A stretch of DNA of 64,000 nucleotides from Bacteroidaceae bacterium (GTDB lineage: Bacteria; Bacteroidota; Bacteroidia; Bacteroidales; Bacteroidaceae), in assembly GCA_017427065.1 (NCBI GenBank), contig JAFRTL010000005.1, positions 186,001 through 250,000 on the forward strand, given 5' to 3'. A program made the translations under genes and the position numbers. The stretch's first letter is position 1, and the number at the start of each line of letters is the position of its first letter. This document shows positions 9,187 through 17,582 of this stretch, piece after piece. Below the pieces are notes generated by a model. It searched no databases. It was given only the letters and a program-made list of their open reading frames with translations, and was not told the DNA's origin.

Positions 9187-9915
9187 TTACTCTTCTTCAA
9201 AAGGACTTACCTCTTGTGTGGCAAGCCATGTTTCAAACTCACGAGGGTCCAGACAGTCGTCTAGTTTCACGTCTCCCACTCTGGTACGAAGCAGGGAGGT
9301 AAGGTAGGCACCGCTTTGCAGAGCTTGTCCGATGTCTCTCGCCAGTGCCCTGATGTAAGTACCTTTGCTGCATACCACTCTAATCTTAATGGCCGTAGGC
9401 ATGAAGTCCATCAGTTCTATCTCGTCTATCACCAACGTCTTGGGCTTCAGCTCCACCTCCTCACCCTTGCGGGCACGTAGGTAAGCGCGCTTACCATCTA
9501 CGTTGCAGGCAGAGAAACTGGGAGGAATCTGTTCGATCTTTCCCACAAACTGCCTTAGCACTGACTCTACCAACTCCCGTGTGATGTGCTCCGTAGGATA
9601 GGTTCCATCCACAGGATGCTCCATGTCATATGAGGGAGTTGTCGCCCCAAGACAAAGTCCTGCAATGTACTCCTTGGTATGATACTGCAGTTCTTCTATC
9701 CGCTTGGTGGCCTTACCAGTGCAAATAATCATCACACCAGAAGCCAATGGATCTAATGTCCCTGCATGCCCCACCTTCAGTTGGCGACTCTTCTTCAGTC
9801 CAAGACGCTTTGCTATCAAATAGCGCACGTGCTTCACCACTTGAAATGAGGTCCACTTAAGTGGCTTGTTAAAGCAGAGTACTTCCCCCTGCCTGAAATC
9901 GTACACCTTCCCCAT
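9187..9915 (-). CDS. truB: tRNA pseudouridine-55 synthase
   Basis: Isomerises uridine 55 in the T loop of tRNAs. The catalytic motif GHAGTLDPLASG is at residues 49-60 with Asp55 as nucleophile; the second conserved motif is GAYLTSLLRTRVGD, preceded by SKGTYIRALARDIG. Length from ATG 9913-9915 is 242. A TTG lies one codon upstream but ATG is preferred: it overlaps the uppP stop by one base (TGATG), a standard re-initiation junction. Sure. Confidence 0.97.
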   Translation of the reverse strand: MGKVYDFRQGEVLCFNKPLKWTSFQVVKHVRYLIAKRLGLKKSRQLKVGHAGTLDPLASGVMIICTGKATKRIEELQYHTKEYIAGLCLGATTPSYDMEHPVDGTYPTEHITRELVESVLRQFVGKIEQIPPSFSACNVDGKRAYLRARKGEEVELKPKTLVIDEIELMDFMPTAIKIRVVCSKGTYIRALARDIGQALQSGAYLTSLLRTRVGDVKLDDCLDPREFETWLATQEVSPFEEE

Positions 9916-10772
9916 CAATCTACCAGTTGCAGGTTATGCCCCGTAAAGAGCAGCAACAATATCAATCCACCTACCAGTATGCGATACCATCCGAAGGCCT
10001 TGAACCCATATTTGGTAAGGAATGCCACAAACCACTTCATGGCAAGTAAAGCTACGATAAAAGCCACCACGCATCCAATCAGCAATAGCCAAAGGTTGTG
10101 TGGAGTTGCCCAGTTTACATCACCTCCCGTCAGTACCTCCAGCACATCCAGCGCTGTAGCTGCAGCCATGGTGGGTACTGCAAGGAAGAATGAGAACTCT
10201 GCAGCTTTCTTACGTGTAAGGTTTTGTGCCATACCACCTACGATCGTTGCCATCGAACGCGATACTCCCGGTATCATGGCGATGCATTGGAACAGACCTA
10301 TGTTGAACGCCTTGCGATCAGTCAGTTTCACTCTTTCATTGCCTTTATTGAACAACTTGTCGCAGAATAGCATGAAAATACCACCCACAACAAGCATAAT
10401 CGCTACCACTTCTACAGATTCCAGGAAACGGTCAATCAGTCCCGACTTCTTAGCCAGCAATCCTATTACTGCTGCTGGGACGAAAGCCACCAGTAACTTC
10501 CAGTAGAAATCCCACTTATGCAGGAATTTCTGCCACGCATTACTGCCTTCAGGAGCAGGCTCGTGGTTAAGACGGAAGAAACGGTTCCAATAGAGGCATA
10601 CCACAGAGAGGATAGCACCAAATTGTATGATGATAGTGAAAGCTTTCACAAATGGCGTACTCTCCACACCAAGTAGGTTCTGAGTAATGATCATGTGTCC
10701 AGTACTCGATACTGGCAAGAACTCCGTGAGTCCCTCCACGATAGCAATGATGATAGTCTGTATAATATCCAT
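9915..10772 (-). CDS. uppP: Undecaprenyl-diphosphatase
   Basis: An inner-membrane enzyme that dephosphorylates undecaprenyl diphosphate to recycle the lipid carrier for peptidoglycan and surface glycans; overexpression of the family gives bacitracin resistance. The BacA/UppP signatures are [14 protein letters not shown] (13-26) and PGVSRS. Hydrophobic segments cover most of the 285 residues. The ATG at 10770-10772 is chosen over a TTG two codons upstream because it leaves a 2-base gap to DUF3098 and gives the normal family N-terminus. It is part of the ftsX-DUF3098-uppP-truB operon. Confidence 0.97.
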   Translation of the reverse strand: MDIIQTIIIAIVEGLTEFLPVSSTGHMIITQNLLGVESTPFVKAFTIIIQFGAILSVVCLYWNRFFRLNHEPAPEGSNAWQKFLHKWDFYWKLLVAFVPAAVIGLLAKKSGLIDRFLESVEVVAIMLVVGGIFMLFCDKLFNKGNERVKLTDRKAFNIGLFQCIAMIPGVSRSMATIVGGMAQNLTRKKAAEFSFFLAVPTMAAATALDVLEVLTGGDVNWATPHNLWLLLIGCVVAFIVALLAMKWFVAFLTKYGFKAFGWYRILVGGLILLLLFTGHNLQLVD

Positions 10773-10774
10773 AC

Positions 10775-11023
10775 TCAATCCTTCTTCTTATACAAGATTC
10801 CAAAAATCATCACGATGAAACCTAAGAGGCTCACCATAGGCGCTACACGTATGCGTCGCACGCTGAATATATCAGGCTCAAACTGATCTAAGGTAGTACC
10901 TGGCCCCATCATTAGCAGGAAACCGATAATTACCAGTAACGTACCTAATCCAATGAGGATGAAGTTTTTCTTTTCAAAAACAGAGTTACTCTTATTCTCC
11001 ATAATCATTTTTTCATTTTCCAT
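10775..11023 (-). CDS. DUF3098 small membrane protein
   Basis: An 82-residue protein with two hydrophobic segments (about residues 21-40 and 60-76) joined by a polar loop, matching DUF3098, which in Bacteroidetes usually sits between ftsX and uppP, as here. The first ATG is at 11021-11023; another ATG at 11000-11002 would give a 75-residue form. Function is unknown; the neighbours point to cell envelope or division. Confidence 0.8.
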   Translation of the reverse strand: MENEKMIMENKSNSVFEKKNFILIGLGTLLVIIGFLLMMGPGTTLDQFEPDIFSVRRIRVAPMVSLLGFIVMIFGILYKKKD

Positions 11024-11037
11024 TTTTCAATTCTCTA

Positions 11038-11919
11038 TCACACGTAGTACAGTGCATTCTCATCCATGCTCAAATACTTGTTTACCGAGAAGAACGCACA
11101 TACCATAGTGATGATGACCCCAAAGCCCATGACTGCTGCACATACCACCAACAGCGTTCGTAAATCTATCACTTGTGAGAGCTGAGGTTCGTAAGTCAAT
11201 CCCCAATACAATCCGCCACAAATCAGACAGATGGCCAATAGTCCTGCAAGCACTCCTTGCCAAAAACCTCTCACCATGAAAGGTCGGCGTATGAATCCAC
11301 GACTGGCTCCCACCAGTTTCATGGTATGAATCAGGAAGCGCTTGGCATAGATGGTCAGGCGTATCGTATTGTTTATCAACGCAAACGAGATAAGAAGTAA
11401 TACTGCAGCCAATGCCAAAAGTACCAGACTTATCTTGCTGATGTTTTCATTGATGCTATCCACCAAGTCGCGCTGCCAATCAACCCGTTGAACTAGGGGT
11501 GATGCTGTGAATGCCTTCTCTACCTGTGCGATGCTGTCATTATTGGCATAATCAGCAGTGAGTCTTACTTCCATAGAAGCATAGAACGGGTTGAAGTCAA
11601 TGAACTCCGTGGGATCCGTTCCCATCGCTTCAGTTTGTTCCTTCAGAGCCTCCTCCTTCGAGATATAAGTCACCTCTCTTACAAAAGGCAGAGCCTCCAG
11701 TTGTGCTTGAAGTTTCGAAACCTCCGCTTGTGAAGCCTCATCGTCCAATAGCAGAGAGAAGTTCACACTCTCACGCATATAGTTTGATAAATTACGCGCA
11801 GCCATGACCGTGAGCACTACCGTACCCAGCAAAAGAAGCACCAGAGTAGTGCTGACCGTAGCTGTGATAAATTGCATCCCAAAGTAGGTGCGTGCTCTAT
11901 GATTGTTCTTACTGCTCAT
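11038..11919 (-). CDS. ftsX: Cell division protein FtsX
   Basis: The membrane partner of the FtsE ATPase; in other bacteria the complex controls peptidoglycan hydrolases at the septum. The 293 residues show a first membrane segment near 18-42, an extracytoplasmic domain (about 45-160) and three more segments near 165-190, 220-245 and 262-283, the usual FtsX layout. ftsE is not adjacent, which is common in this phylum. It heads a tightly packed operon and has a promoter-like sequence about 80 bases upstream. Confidence 0.93.
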   Translation of the reverse strand: MSSKNNHRARTYFGMQFITATVSTTLVLLLLGTVVLTVMAARNLSNYMRESVNFSLLLDDEASQAEVSKLQAQLEALPFVREVTYISKEEALKEQTEAMGTDPTEFIDFNPFYASMEVRLTADYANNDSIAQVEKAFTASPLVQRVDWQRDLVDSINENISKISLVLLALAAVLLLISFALINNTIRLTIYAKRFLIHTMKLVGASRGFIRRPFMVRGFWQGVLAGLLAICLICGGLYWGLTYEPQLSQVIDLRTLLVVCAAVMGFGVIITMVCAFFSVNKYLSMDENALYYV

Positions 11920-12266
11920 ATCTTATCTTTCCTTAAGGCGATACTAACACCTGCCAGTACCTATATGAAAAAGGTACAGCATTCCCAATTTTGGTACAAA
12001 AATAGATATTTTCATTGAATTTCTGAAAATTTTCTCGGTAAATAAAAGAATGATATTGAAATAGAAGTTGTAGTGTATATTTTATGAATAGGGCCATGAA
12101 AAACGGAATATTTATTCAAAATAGCTCATGTTAGGAATAGCATCATTATACTTATAATTATTCTTTTTAAGTTAGGGCGTAAAAAATCCCTAGTTAGGGA
12201 GATAAAATTCCTTCACTAGGGATTTGTCTATATGGGTTCAATCTGTTTCTGTATTTTTATGCATTT
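11920..12266. other. 347-bp gap between rnr and ftsX
   Basis: AT-rich non-coding DNA. It holds a possible ftsX promoter (TATTTTTG on the minus strand at 11997-12004, with TTTC 20 bases upstream) and, at its right end, the rnr terminator built from a CTAG-type palindrome. I see no ORF or structured RNA in the middle part (12030-12170). Confidence 0.6.
12184..12225 (-). terminator. Terminator of rnr (CTAG element)
   Basis: AAATCCCTAG (12216-12225 read on the minus strand) pairs with CTAGGGATTT (12184-12193) over 10 bp with a 22-base loop; the minus strand then continues as a T run. It lies about 40 bases past the rnr stop. A second CTAGTTAGGG motif sits within it (12190-12199), linking it to the repeat family seen at 5791, 24706, 37213 and 63169. 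Confidence 0.7.
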
Positions 12267-14417
12267 TTACTCTTCCGCCAACACAAAATCCAATTGGCGC
12301 TTCTCCAAATTGGTACGGGCAACCTTCACCTTTAGAGGATCACCTAATTGGTAAATGTGCTGCTTATGACGTCCACGGAGACAGTAGTTCTTTTCGTCGA
12401 ACTCGTAGTAATCGTCTTCAAGGTCGCGAATAGGGATCATGCCCTCGCACTTGTTGTCGTTCAGCTCTACAAACAAACCCCACTCTGTGATGCCACTGAT
12501 GACGCCTTCGAAGACTTGTCCTAGACGATCTTGCATAAACTCCACCTGTTTGTACTTGGTGGAGGCGCGTTCTGCATTGGCAGCCGTCTGCTCCATGTCG
12601 CTACAGTGTTCACAATAGTTCTCATAAGTCAGTTCATTGACAGTGCGCTTGTCTTCATCGAGGTAACGGGTAAGCAGACGGTGTACCATCATATCAGGAT
12701 AGCGACGGATAGGGGAGGTAAAGTGGGTATAGTACTCCAGTGCCAAACCATAGTGCCCGATGTTATAAACAGAATAGCGGGCCTTTGCCATAGCACGGAT
12801 AGTGATGTTCTCAATAAGGTCTTGCTCTTTCTGTCCCTTTACATCGTTAAGCATGTTGTTGATGCTCTTTGCGACGGTTTCCTTGCTGCCAGTGGCACGT
12901 ACCTTGTAACCCCAACGTGATATGAACTGAGAGAGATTCATGAGTTTGTCAGGATCGGGTACATCGTGGATACGATAGGGGAAGACTTTGGCTTTCTTGC
13001 CCTTTGGTACGCGACCAATACGCTCTGCAACGGTACGGTTGGCCAAAAGCATGAACTCTTCAATAAGTTGGGTGGCATCTGTAGATTCCTTGAAATAAAC
13101 TCCAATAGGTTTACCCGCTTCATCAATGTCGAACTTCACTTCATAGCGGTCAAAATTGATGGCACCGTTCTTGAAACGCTTCTCACGCTGCACTTTGGCC
13201 AAGCGGTCGAGTGTCATGAGCTCTTCAGCCAATTCTCCTTGCTTGGCATCAAGGATGGCCTGAACCTCCTCATAATTAAATCGACGGTTAGAACGGATAA
13301 TCGTATGGGCGATACGCGACTTCTTCACTTCGCCACGATCGTCGATATGGAAAATAACGCTGTAGCAAAGCTTATCTTCGTCGGGCCGAAGGGAGCAAAG
13401 GTTATTACAAAGCTTCTCTGGGAGCATAGGGATGGTACGATCTACCAGATAAACGGAGGTGGCGCGCTTATAGGCTTCCTTGTCGATGAGGGTACGCTCC
13501 TTGACATAGTGCGTGACATCTGCAATGTGGACACCCACTTCCCAAAGGTTGTCGTTAAGTCGTCGCAAGGACAGTGCATCATCAAAATCCTTGGCATCCT
13601 TAGGGTCGATAGTGAAAGTAAGTACGTTACGGAAGTCCTCACGACGAGCCACTTCTTCCGCAGTAATACCTGGTTGTATGTATTCTGCAGCTTTTTCTAC
13701 AGCTTCAGGGTACTTATAAGGCAAACCAAACTCTGCGAGGATGGCATGCATCTCCGTATTGTTGTCTCCTGCTTTTCCAAGTACATCTACCACCTCACCG
13801 ATAGGGTTACGGGCTTTCTCAGGCCATTCTGTGATGCGTACCACGACCTTATCACCATTTTTGGCACCCTTGAGTTTGTCCTTGGGAATAAAGATATCAT
13901 TGGCCAGATTCTTGTCGTCATTAAGAAGGAAAGCATAGTTCTTGTTGATATCGAGGGTTCCCACGAAATTACCTTCTGCCCGCTCCAGAATCTCTACGAC
14001 CTCACCTTCAGGACCACGTCCTTTACGTTTGGCATAGAAGGCAATGCGTACCTTATCGCCATTGAGGGCATGACGGCTGTTGCGCTCTGCAATGAGGATA
14101 GGTTCTCCACCTTCCTCAGGAACAAACCAGTTACGCCCATTGCTCTTGCGTTGGAAGGTACCTGTCATCTCCAGACTATAAGATGAGAGCTTGTAGCGGT
14201 GGCGTTCTATTTCAGTGAGGTAGTTGTCCTCCACCAATTCTTCCAGAATCTCAACGCAGAGCATCTTTAGCGGATGGGTGGTGAGGCGAAGGCGTTCAAA
14301 GAGTTGTTTCAGGGTGATGCTATCATCGACTTTCTCCTCGAAGTAATGGAGAATCAGTGCTGTAAGATCGCGCTTGTTCATGCGCTTTCCTGTTTTCTTA
14401 TCGTTTCCTCTTGACAT
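12267..14417 (-). CDS. rnr: Ribonuclease R
   Basis: A 3' to 5' exoribonuclease that degrades structured RNA. From ATG 14415-14417 it has 716 residues: an N-terminal winged-helix region (LTALILHYFEEK), cold-shock OB domains (about 70-230), the RNB catalytic domain with TIDPKDAKDFDDAL carrying the metal-binding aspartates, and a C-terminal S1 domain (VFEGVISGITEWGLFVEL). The frame is open to 14453, but a TATCTTTG promoter element at 14442-14449 lies downstream of that point, so the upstream start is rejected. A start at MNKRDL (14381) is also possible. Confidence 0.96.
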   Translation of the reverse strand: MSRGNDKKTGKRMNKRDLTALILHYFEEKVDDSITLKQLFERLRLTTHPLKMLCVEILEELVEDNYLTEIERHRYKLSSYSLEMTGTFQRKSNGRNWFVPEEGGEPILIAERNSRHALNGDKVRIAFYAKRKGRGPEGEVVEILERAEGNFVGTLDINKNYAFLLNDDKNLANDIFIPKDKLKGAKNGDKVVVRITEWPEKARNPIGEVVDVLGKAGDNNTEMHAILAEFGLPYKYPEAVEKAAEYIQPGITAEEVARREDFRNVLTFTIDPKDAKDFDDALSLRRLNDNLWEVGVHIADVTHYVKERTLIDKEAYKRATSVYLVDRTIPMLPEKLCNNLCSLRPDEDKLCYSVIFHIDDRGEVKKSRIAHTIIRSNRRFNYEEVQAILDAKQGELAEELMTLDRLAKVQREKRFKNGAINFDRYEVKFDIDEAGKPIGVYFKESTDATQLIEEFMLLANRTVAERIGRVPKGKKAKVFPYRIHDVPDPDKLMNLSQFISRWGYKVRATGSKETVAKSINNMLNDVKGQKEQDLIENITIRAMAKARYSVYNIGHYGLALEYYTHFTSPIRRYPDMMVHRLLTRYLDEDKRTVNELTYENYCEHCSDMEQTAANAERASTKYKQVEFMQDRLGQVFEGVISGITEWGLFVELNDNKCEGMIPIRDLEDDYYEFDEKNYCLRGRHKQHIYQLGDPLKVKVARTNLEKRQLDFVLAEE

Positions 14418-14441
14418 AAGGCTAATGGTATTAGTTATGAG

Positions 14442-14449
14442 CAAAGATA
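14442..14449 (-). promoter_or_regulatory. -7 element of rnr
   Basis: TATCTTTG on the minus strand, 24 bases before the chosen rnr ATG. The -33 box is poor. Confidence 0.55.
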
Positions 14450-14534
14450 GCATTATTTCTGTAAAATAAGTAGGTTTTATGTGATAAAAAATGGTTACAC
14501 CGCTAAAAATGTGGGGAATATGAAAAGTTTACAT

Positions 14535-14542
14535 TATCTTTG
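14535..14542 (+). promoter_or_regulatory. -7 element of the SDR-PAP2 operon
   Basis: TATCTTTG, 23 bases before the ATG at 14566. It is divergent from the rnr promoter, about 85 bases away. Confidence 0.55.
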
Positions 14543-14565
14543 TGCCCAAATTGCAATAAATCGGT

Positions 14566-15573
14566 ATGGAGAGTATTCTGATAACAGGCGCCAGTGGATT
14601 CATTGGCAGCTTCATCGTGGAGGAGGCTGTGCGTAAGGGCTACGATACCTGGGCGGGAATGCGCTCAAGCAGTAGCAAGCGCTACCTGAAGGATGAGGCC
14701 ATACGGTTTATTGATTTGGACTATGCGCATGTGGAGAGATTAAAGGAACAACTGCAGCAGCATGTGGCGAAGTACGGACGGTTTACGTACATAGTTCACT
14801 GCGCAGGGGTGACGAAGTGCAAGGATAAGGCGGACTTTGAGCGTGTGAATTACCTGCATACCAAACAGTTTGTTGAGGTATTGAGGGAATTGGATTTAGT
14901 CCCTGAAGTTTTTGTCTATCTGAGTTCACTGAGTATCTTTGGTCCTATCCATGAGGATACGTATGCACCCATTACAGAAGCAGATGTGCCGAAACCGAAT
15001 ACTGCTTATGGGGTAAGTAAGTTGAAGGCAGAGCATTTCTTGCAAGGCTTGAATGATTTTCCTTATGTGATTCTGCGTCCTACAGGAGTCTATGGGCCTC
15101 GAGAGAAAGACTACTTCTTAATGGCGAAGAGTATCAAGGCACATACGGATTTTTCCGTAGGGTATAAACGTCAGGACATCACGTTTGTCTATGTGAAGGA
15201 TGTGGTACAGGCGGTGTTCCTTTCTCTAGAGAAGAAGACATTGAGGCGTTGTTACTTTCTGAGTGACGGGGAAGTGTATCAGAGTCGCACGTTCTCTGAC
15301 TACATCATTGAGGAACTGGGAAATCCGTGGGTACTTCGCATTAAGAGTCCGCTGTGGGTGCTGAAGGTGGTTTCTGTGCTAGCTGAAGCATGGGCAAAGC
15401 TCTGGAATACGACCAGTACACTGAATACAGACAAGTATGAGATAATGAAACAACGCAATTGGCGTTGCGATATTGCTCCTGCAGAAAGAGAACTGGGTTA
15501 CAAACCCCAATATCAACTGAAGCGAGGGGTGCATGAAACCATAACATGGTATAAAGAAGAAGGATGGCTTTAG
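14566..15573 (+). CDS. NAD(P)-dependent epimerase/dehydratase (extended SDR)
   Basis: A 335-residue extended short-chain dehydrogenase/reductase. The dinucleotide loop GASGFIG is at residues 8-14, and the catalytic pair Tyr148 and Lys152 (YGVSK) is preceded by the Ser-rich strand YLSSLSIFG. Substrates of this family include nucleotide sugars, sterols and lipid intermediates, so the reaction cannot be fixed. Its end overlaps the start of an Aur1-like PAP2 membrane protein by 10 bases, so the two are translationally coupled, which suggests a lipid-related role, for example in sphingolipid synthesis. That link is inference. Confidence 0.9.
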   Translation: MESILITGASGFIGSFIVEEAVRKGYDTWAGMRSSSSKRYLKDEAIRFIDLDYAHVERLKEQLQQHVAKYGRFTYIVHCAGVTKCKDKADFERVNYLHTKQFVEVLRELDLVPEVFVYLSSLSIFGPIHEDTYAPITEADVPKPNTAYGVSKLKAEHFLQGLNDFPYVILRPTGVYGPREKDYFLMAKSIKAHTDFSVGYKRQDITFVYVKDVVQAVFLSLEKKTLRRCYFLSDGEVYQSRTFSDYIIEELGNPWVLRIKSPLWVLKVVSVLAEAWAKLWNTTSTLNTDKYEIMKQRNWRCDIAPAERELGYKPQYQLKRGVHETITWYKEEGWL

Positions 15574-16529
15574 ATCTACTGAAAAAGAAGGAAATAGGAA
15601 AGGGGCTGAACCTGTTTCCAGTGGAAGTGATAGCATTGGTTTACAATGCTGTGACTACGCTTTTCCTCTTGATTTTCTGGGGACAAATGGAGCATCCCGA
15701 CCGTATGTTGTTCGACAGGGTGCTGATCTTGATAGGTACTTTTGGCTTTATTTGGATCTATCGATTATATCCCTGTAAGTTGACCTCTTTCTTGCGTTGT
15801 GGGTATCAGTTAGCTCTGCTTTCATATTGGTATCCTGACACGTATGAGTTCAATCGTTACCTGCCTAACTTGGACCATGTCTTTGCATCAGTAGAGCAAT
15901 GGTTGTTTGGTTGTCAGCCTGCCTTGACTTTTTGCCGAAACTATCCGCAGATGTGGATTAGTGAACCACTAAATCTAGGCTATTTTTCATATTACCCCAT
16001 GATTGCATCGGTAGCATTGTGGTATTTTATTCGCAGGTATGACCTTTTCCAGAAATGGACGTTCGTATTGGCAGCTTCTTTCTTTATTTATTACCTTATT
16101 TATATTGTGCTTCCAGTAGCAGGTCCACAATTCTACTTCCCTGCCATTGGTGAGGAAAACGTGGTGCAAGGCATCTTCCCTTCCATCGGCGATTACTTCA
16201 ATGCCAACAGAGAGTTGTTGCCTGGTCCTGATTATGACCATGGTTTTTTCTATAGCTTGGTGGAAGGCTCACAACAGGTAGGTGAAAGGCCAACGGCGGC
16301 ATTCCCAAGTTCTCATGTGGGCATCTCTACCATATTGATGTTCATGGCATTCAGGGGAAGTAAGCGATTGTTTGGTTTCTTGCTGCCGTTCTACGTGCTG
16401 CTCTGTGTGGCAACGGTGTATATTCAGGCACACTATGTGATAGATGCCTTAGCTGGTTTTATTTCTGCTTTCTTCATCTACACTTTCACATCCTGGATAT
16501 ATAGGCGTTTCTTCAGTCAGCGGCAATAA
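15564..16529 (+). CDS. PAP2-superfamily membrane protein, Aur1-like
   Basis: A 321-residue inner-membrane protein with about six hydrophobic segments. The phosphatase/transferase motifs are PSSH at 248-251 and HxxxD at 290-294 (HYVID), spaced as in the Aur1/Ipt1-type branch of PAP2 (PSxHxG and HYxxD), and VLPVAGPQF precedes them. Aur1 moves phosphoinositol to ceramide in fungi; Bacteroidetes make inositol phosphorylceramide, so a headgroup transferase is plausible. A plain lipid phosphatase is the alternative. It is coupled to the upstream SDR gene. Its last 81 bases overlap the end of dusB on the opposite strand. Confidence 0.85.
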   Translation: MALDLLKKKEIGKGLNLFPVEVIALVYNAVTTLFLLIFWGQMEHPDRMLFDRVLILIGTFGFIWIYRLYPCKLTSFLRCGYQLALLSYWYPDTYEFNRYLPNLDHVFASVEQWLFGCQPALTFCRNYPQMWISEPLNLGYFSYYPMIASVALWYFIRRYDLFQKWTFVLAASFFIYYLIYIVLPVAGPQFYFPAIGEENVVQGIFPSIGDYFNANRELLPGPDYDHGFFYSLVEGSQQVGERPTAAFPSSHVGISTILMFMAFRGSKRLFGFLLPFYVLLCVATVYIQAHYVIDALAGFISAFFIYTFTSWIYRRFFSQRQ

Positions 16530-17504
16530 ATAGCACTTTTCGATGGTATCAAACAAGGTAAAGAGTTCCTCTTTCGTGGCAGCTCTTAGCATAGCTATGC
16601 GCATTTCCTTGAAATTAGGAATGCCCTTGAACAGTGGAGTGGCAGCTAAGTGGCGGCGGATGTGTAAAATACCACGACGCTCATCAAGCATCTCGATGCT
16701 TTCATTGACTTCCTGTTTCAGGATGTCGAGTTTCTCAGAAGCAGACAAAGGGGGCATGGGTTTTCCTGTCTGAAGAAAGTGCTTCACTTCACGGAATATC
16801 CATGGTCTTCCGAAACTGGCTCGACCAATCATAATGGCATCTACACCATATTTCTCGAAACATTCCTTAGCCCGTTCTGGAGTAGTAATATCCCCATTAC
16901 CAATGATGGGAATGTGGATGCGTGGGTTTTCTTTTACACGACCAATAAGTGTCCAATCGGCTTCTCCAGTGTACATCTGAGCACGGGTACGTCCGTGAAT
17001 GGTCAGTGCTTGTATGCCACAGTCTTGAAGTTGCTCTGCCAGTTGCTCTATGATTAGATTGTTATTATCCCATCCCAAACGGGTTTTGGCGGTAACAGGA
17101 ATCTTTACGGCTTTTACTACGGAACTGGCGATGTCGAGCATCTTTGGGATGTCGCGTAGTAATCCTGCACCCGCCCCCTTGATGGCTACTTTCTTTACGG
17201 GACACCCGAAATTGAGGTCGATAATGTCTGGATGTGCCTCTTCTACGATTTTGGCAGCTTCCACCATCGCTTCTTTGTCCTTTCCATAGATTTGGATAGC
17301 CACAGGTCTTTCAGCATTGCTGATGGATAGTTTGCGCATAGTGGCATTGATGGAACGGATTAGTGCATCGGCTGAAACAAATTCCGTATAAACCATATCA
17401 GCACCAAAATGCTTGCACATCATACGGAAGGCCGGGTCGGTAACATCTTCCATAGGTGCAAGGAAAACAGGCTGAAATCCTAAATCTATATTGGCAATCT
17501 TCAT
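16449..17504 (-). CDS. dusB: tRNA-dihydrouridine synthase
   Basis: An FMN-dependent enzyme that reduces uridines to dihydrouridine in tRNA. The 351 residues include FLAPMEDVTDPAFR at the N-terminus, DLNFGCP with the catalytic Cys, GAGAGLLRD, the FMN phosphate site GNGDI and IGRASFGRPWIF. DusB is the best family match; DusA and DusC are less likely. The C-terminal 27 codons overlap the end of the convergent PAP2 gene. These residues are polar and beyond the conserved domain, so the tail is the less constrained partner. Confidence 0.94.
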   Translation of the reverse strand: MKIANIDLGFQPVFLAPMEDVTDPAFRMMCKHFGADMVYTEFVSADALIRSINATMRKLSISNAERPVAIQIYGKDKEAMVEAAKIVEEAHPDIIDLNFGCPVKKVAIKGAGAGLLRDIPKMLDIASSVVKAVKIPVTAKTRLGWDNNNLIIEQLAEQLQDCGIQALTIHGRTRAQMYTGEADWTLIGRVKENPRIHIPIIGNGDITTPERAKECFEKYGVDAIMIGRASFGRPWIFREVKHFLQTGKPMPPLSASEKLDILKQEVNESIEMLDERRGILHIRRHLAATPLFKGIPNFKEMRIAMLRAATKEELFTLFDTIEKCYLLPLTEETPIYPGCESVDEESRNKTS

Positions 17505-17556
17505 TGTTCCTTTTGTTTTGAGTGTGTAAAGTTAGTGTTTTTATTTGTTTTTGCAC

Positions 17557-17564
17557 TATCTTTG
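17557..17564 (+). promoter_or_regulatory. -7 element of the U32-thioesterase-dprA operon
   Basis: TATCTTTG ends 18 bases before the ATG at 17583, implying a very short leader. It also lies inside the frame that is open from 17535, which argues against an earlier start. Confidence 0.55.
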
Positions 17565-17582
17565 CAGACAAATTCAATAGGC

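Noticed and set aside
12030-12170. Small RNA or short gene in the rnr-ftsX gap
   Set aside because: No start with a good frame, no strong hairpin and no promoter consensus were seen there; only AT-rich DNA.
12966-14186. A 406-codon open frame on the plus strand opposite rnr
   Set aside because: It lies wholly within the well-supported rnr gene, has no recognisable domain, and is explained by the codon pattern of rnr read backwards.
14418-14453. N-terminal extension of RNase R
   Set aside because: The upstream ATG lies before the TATCTTTG promoter element at 14442-14449.
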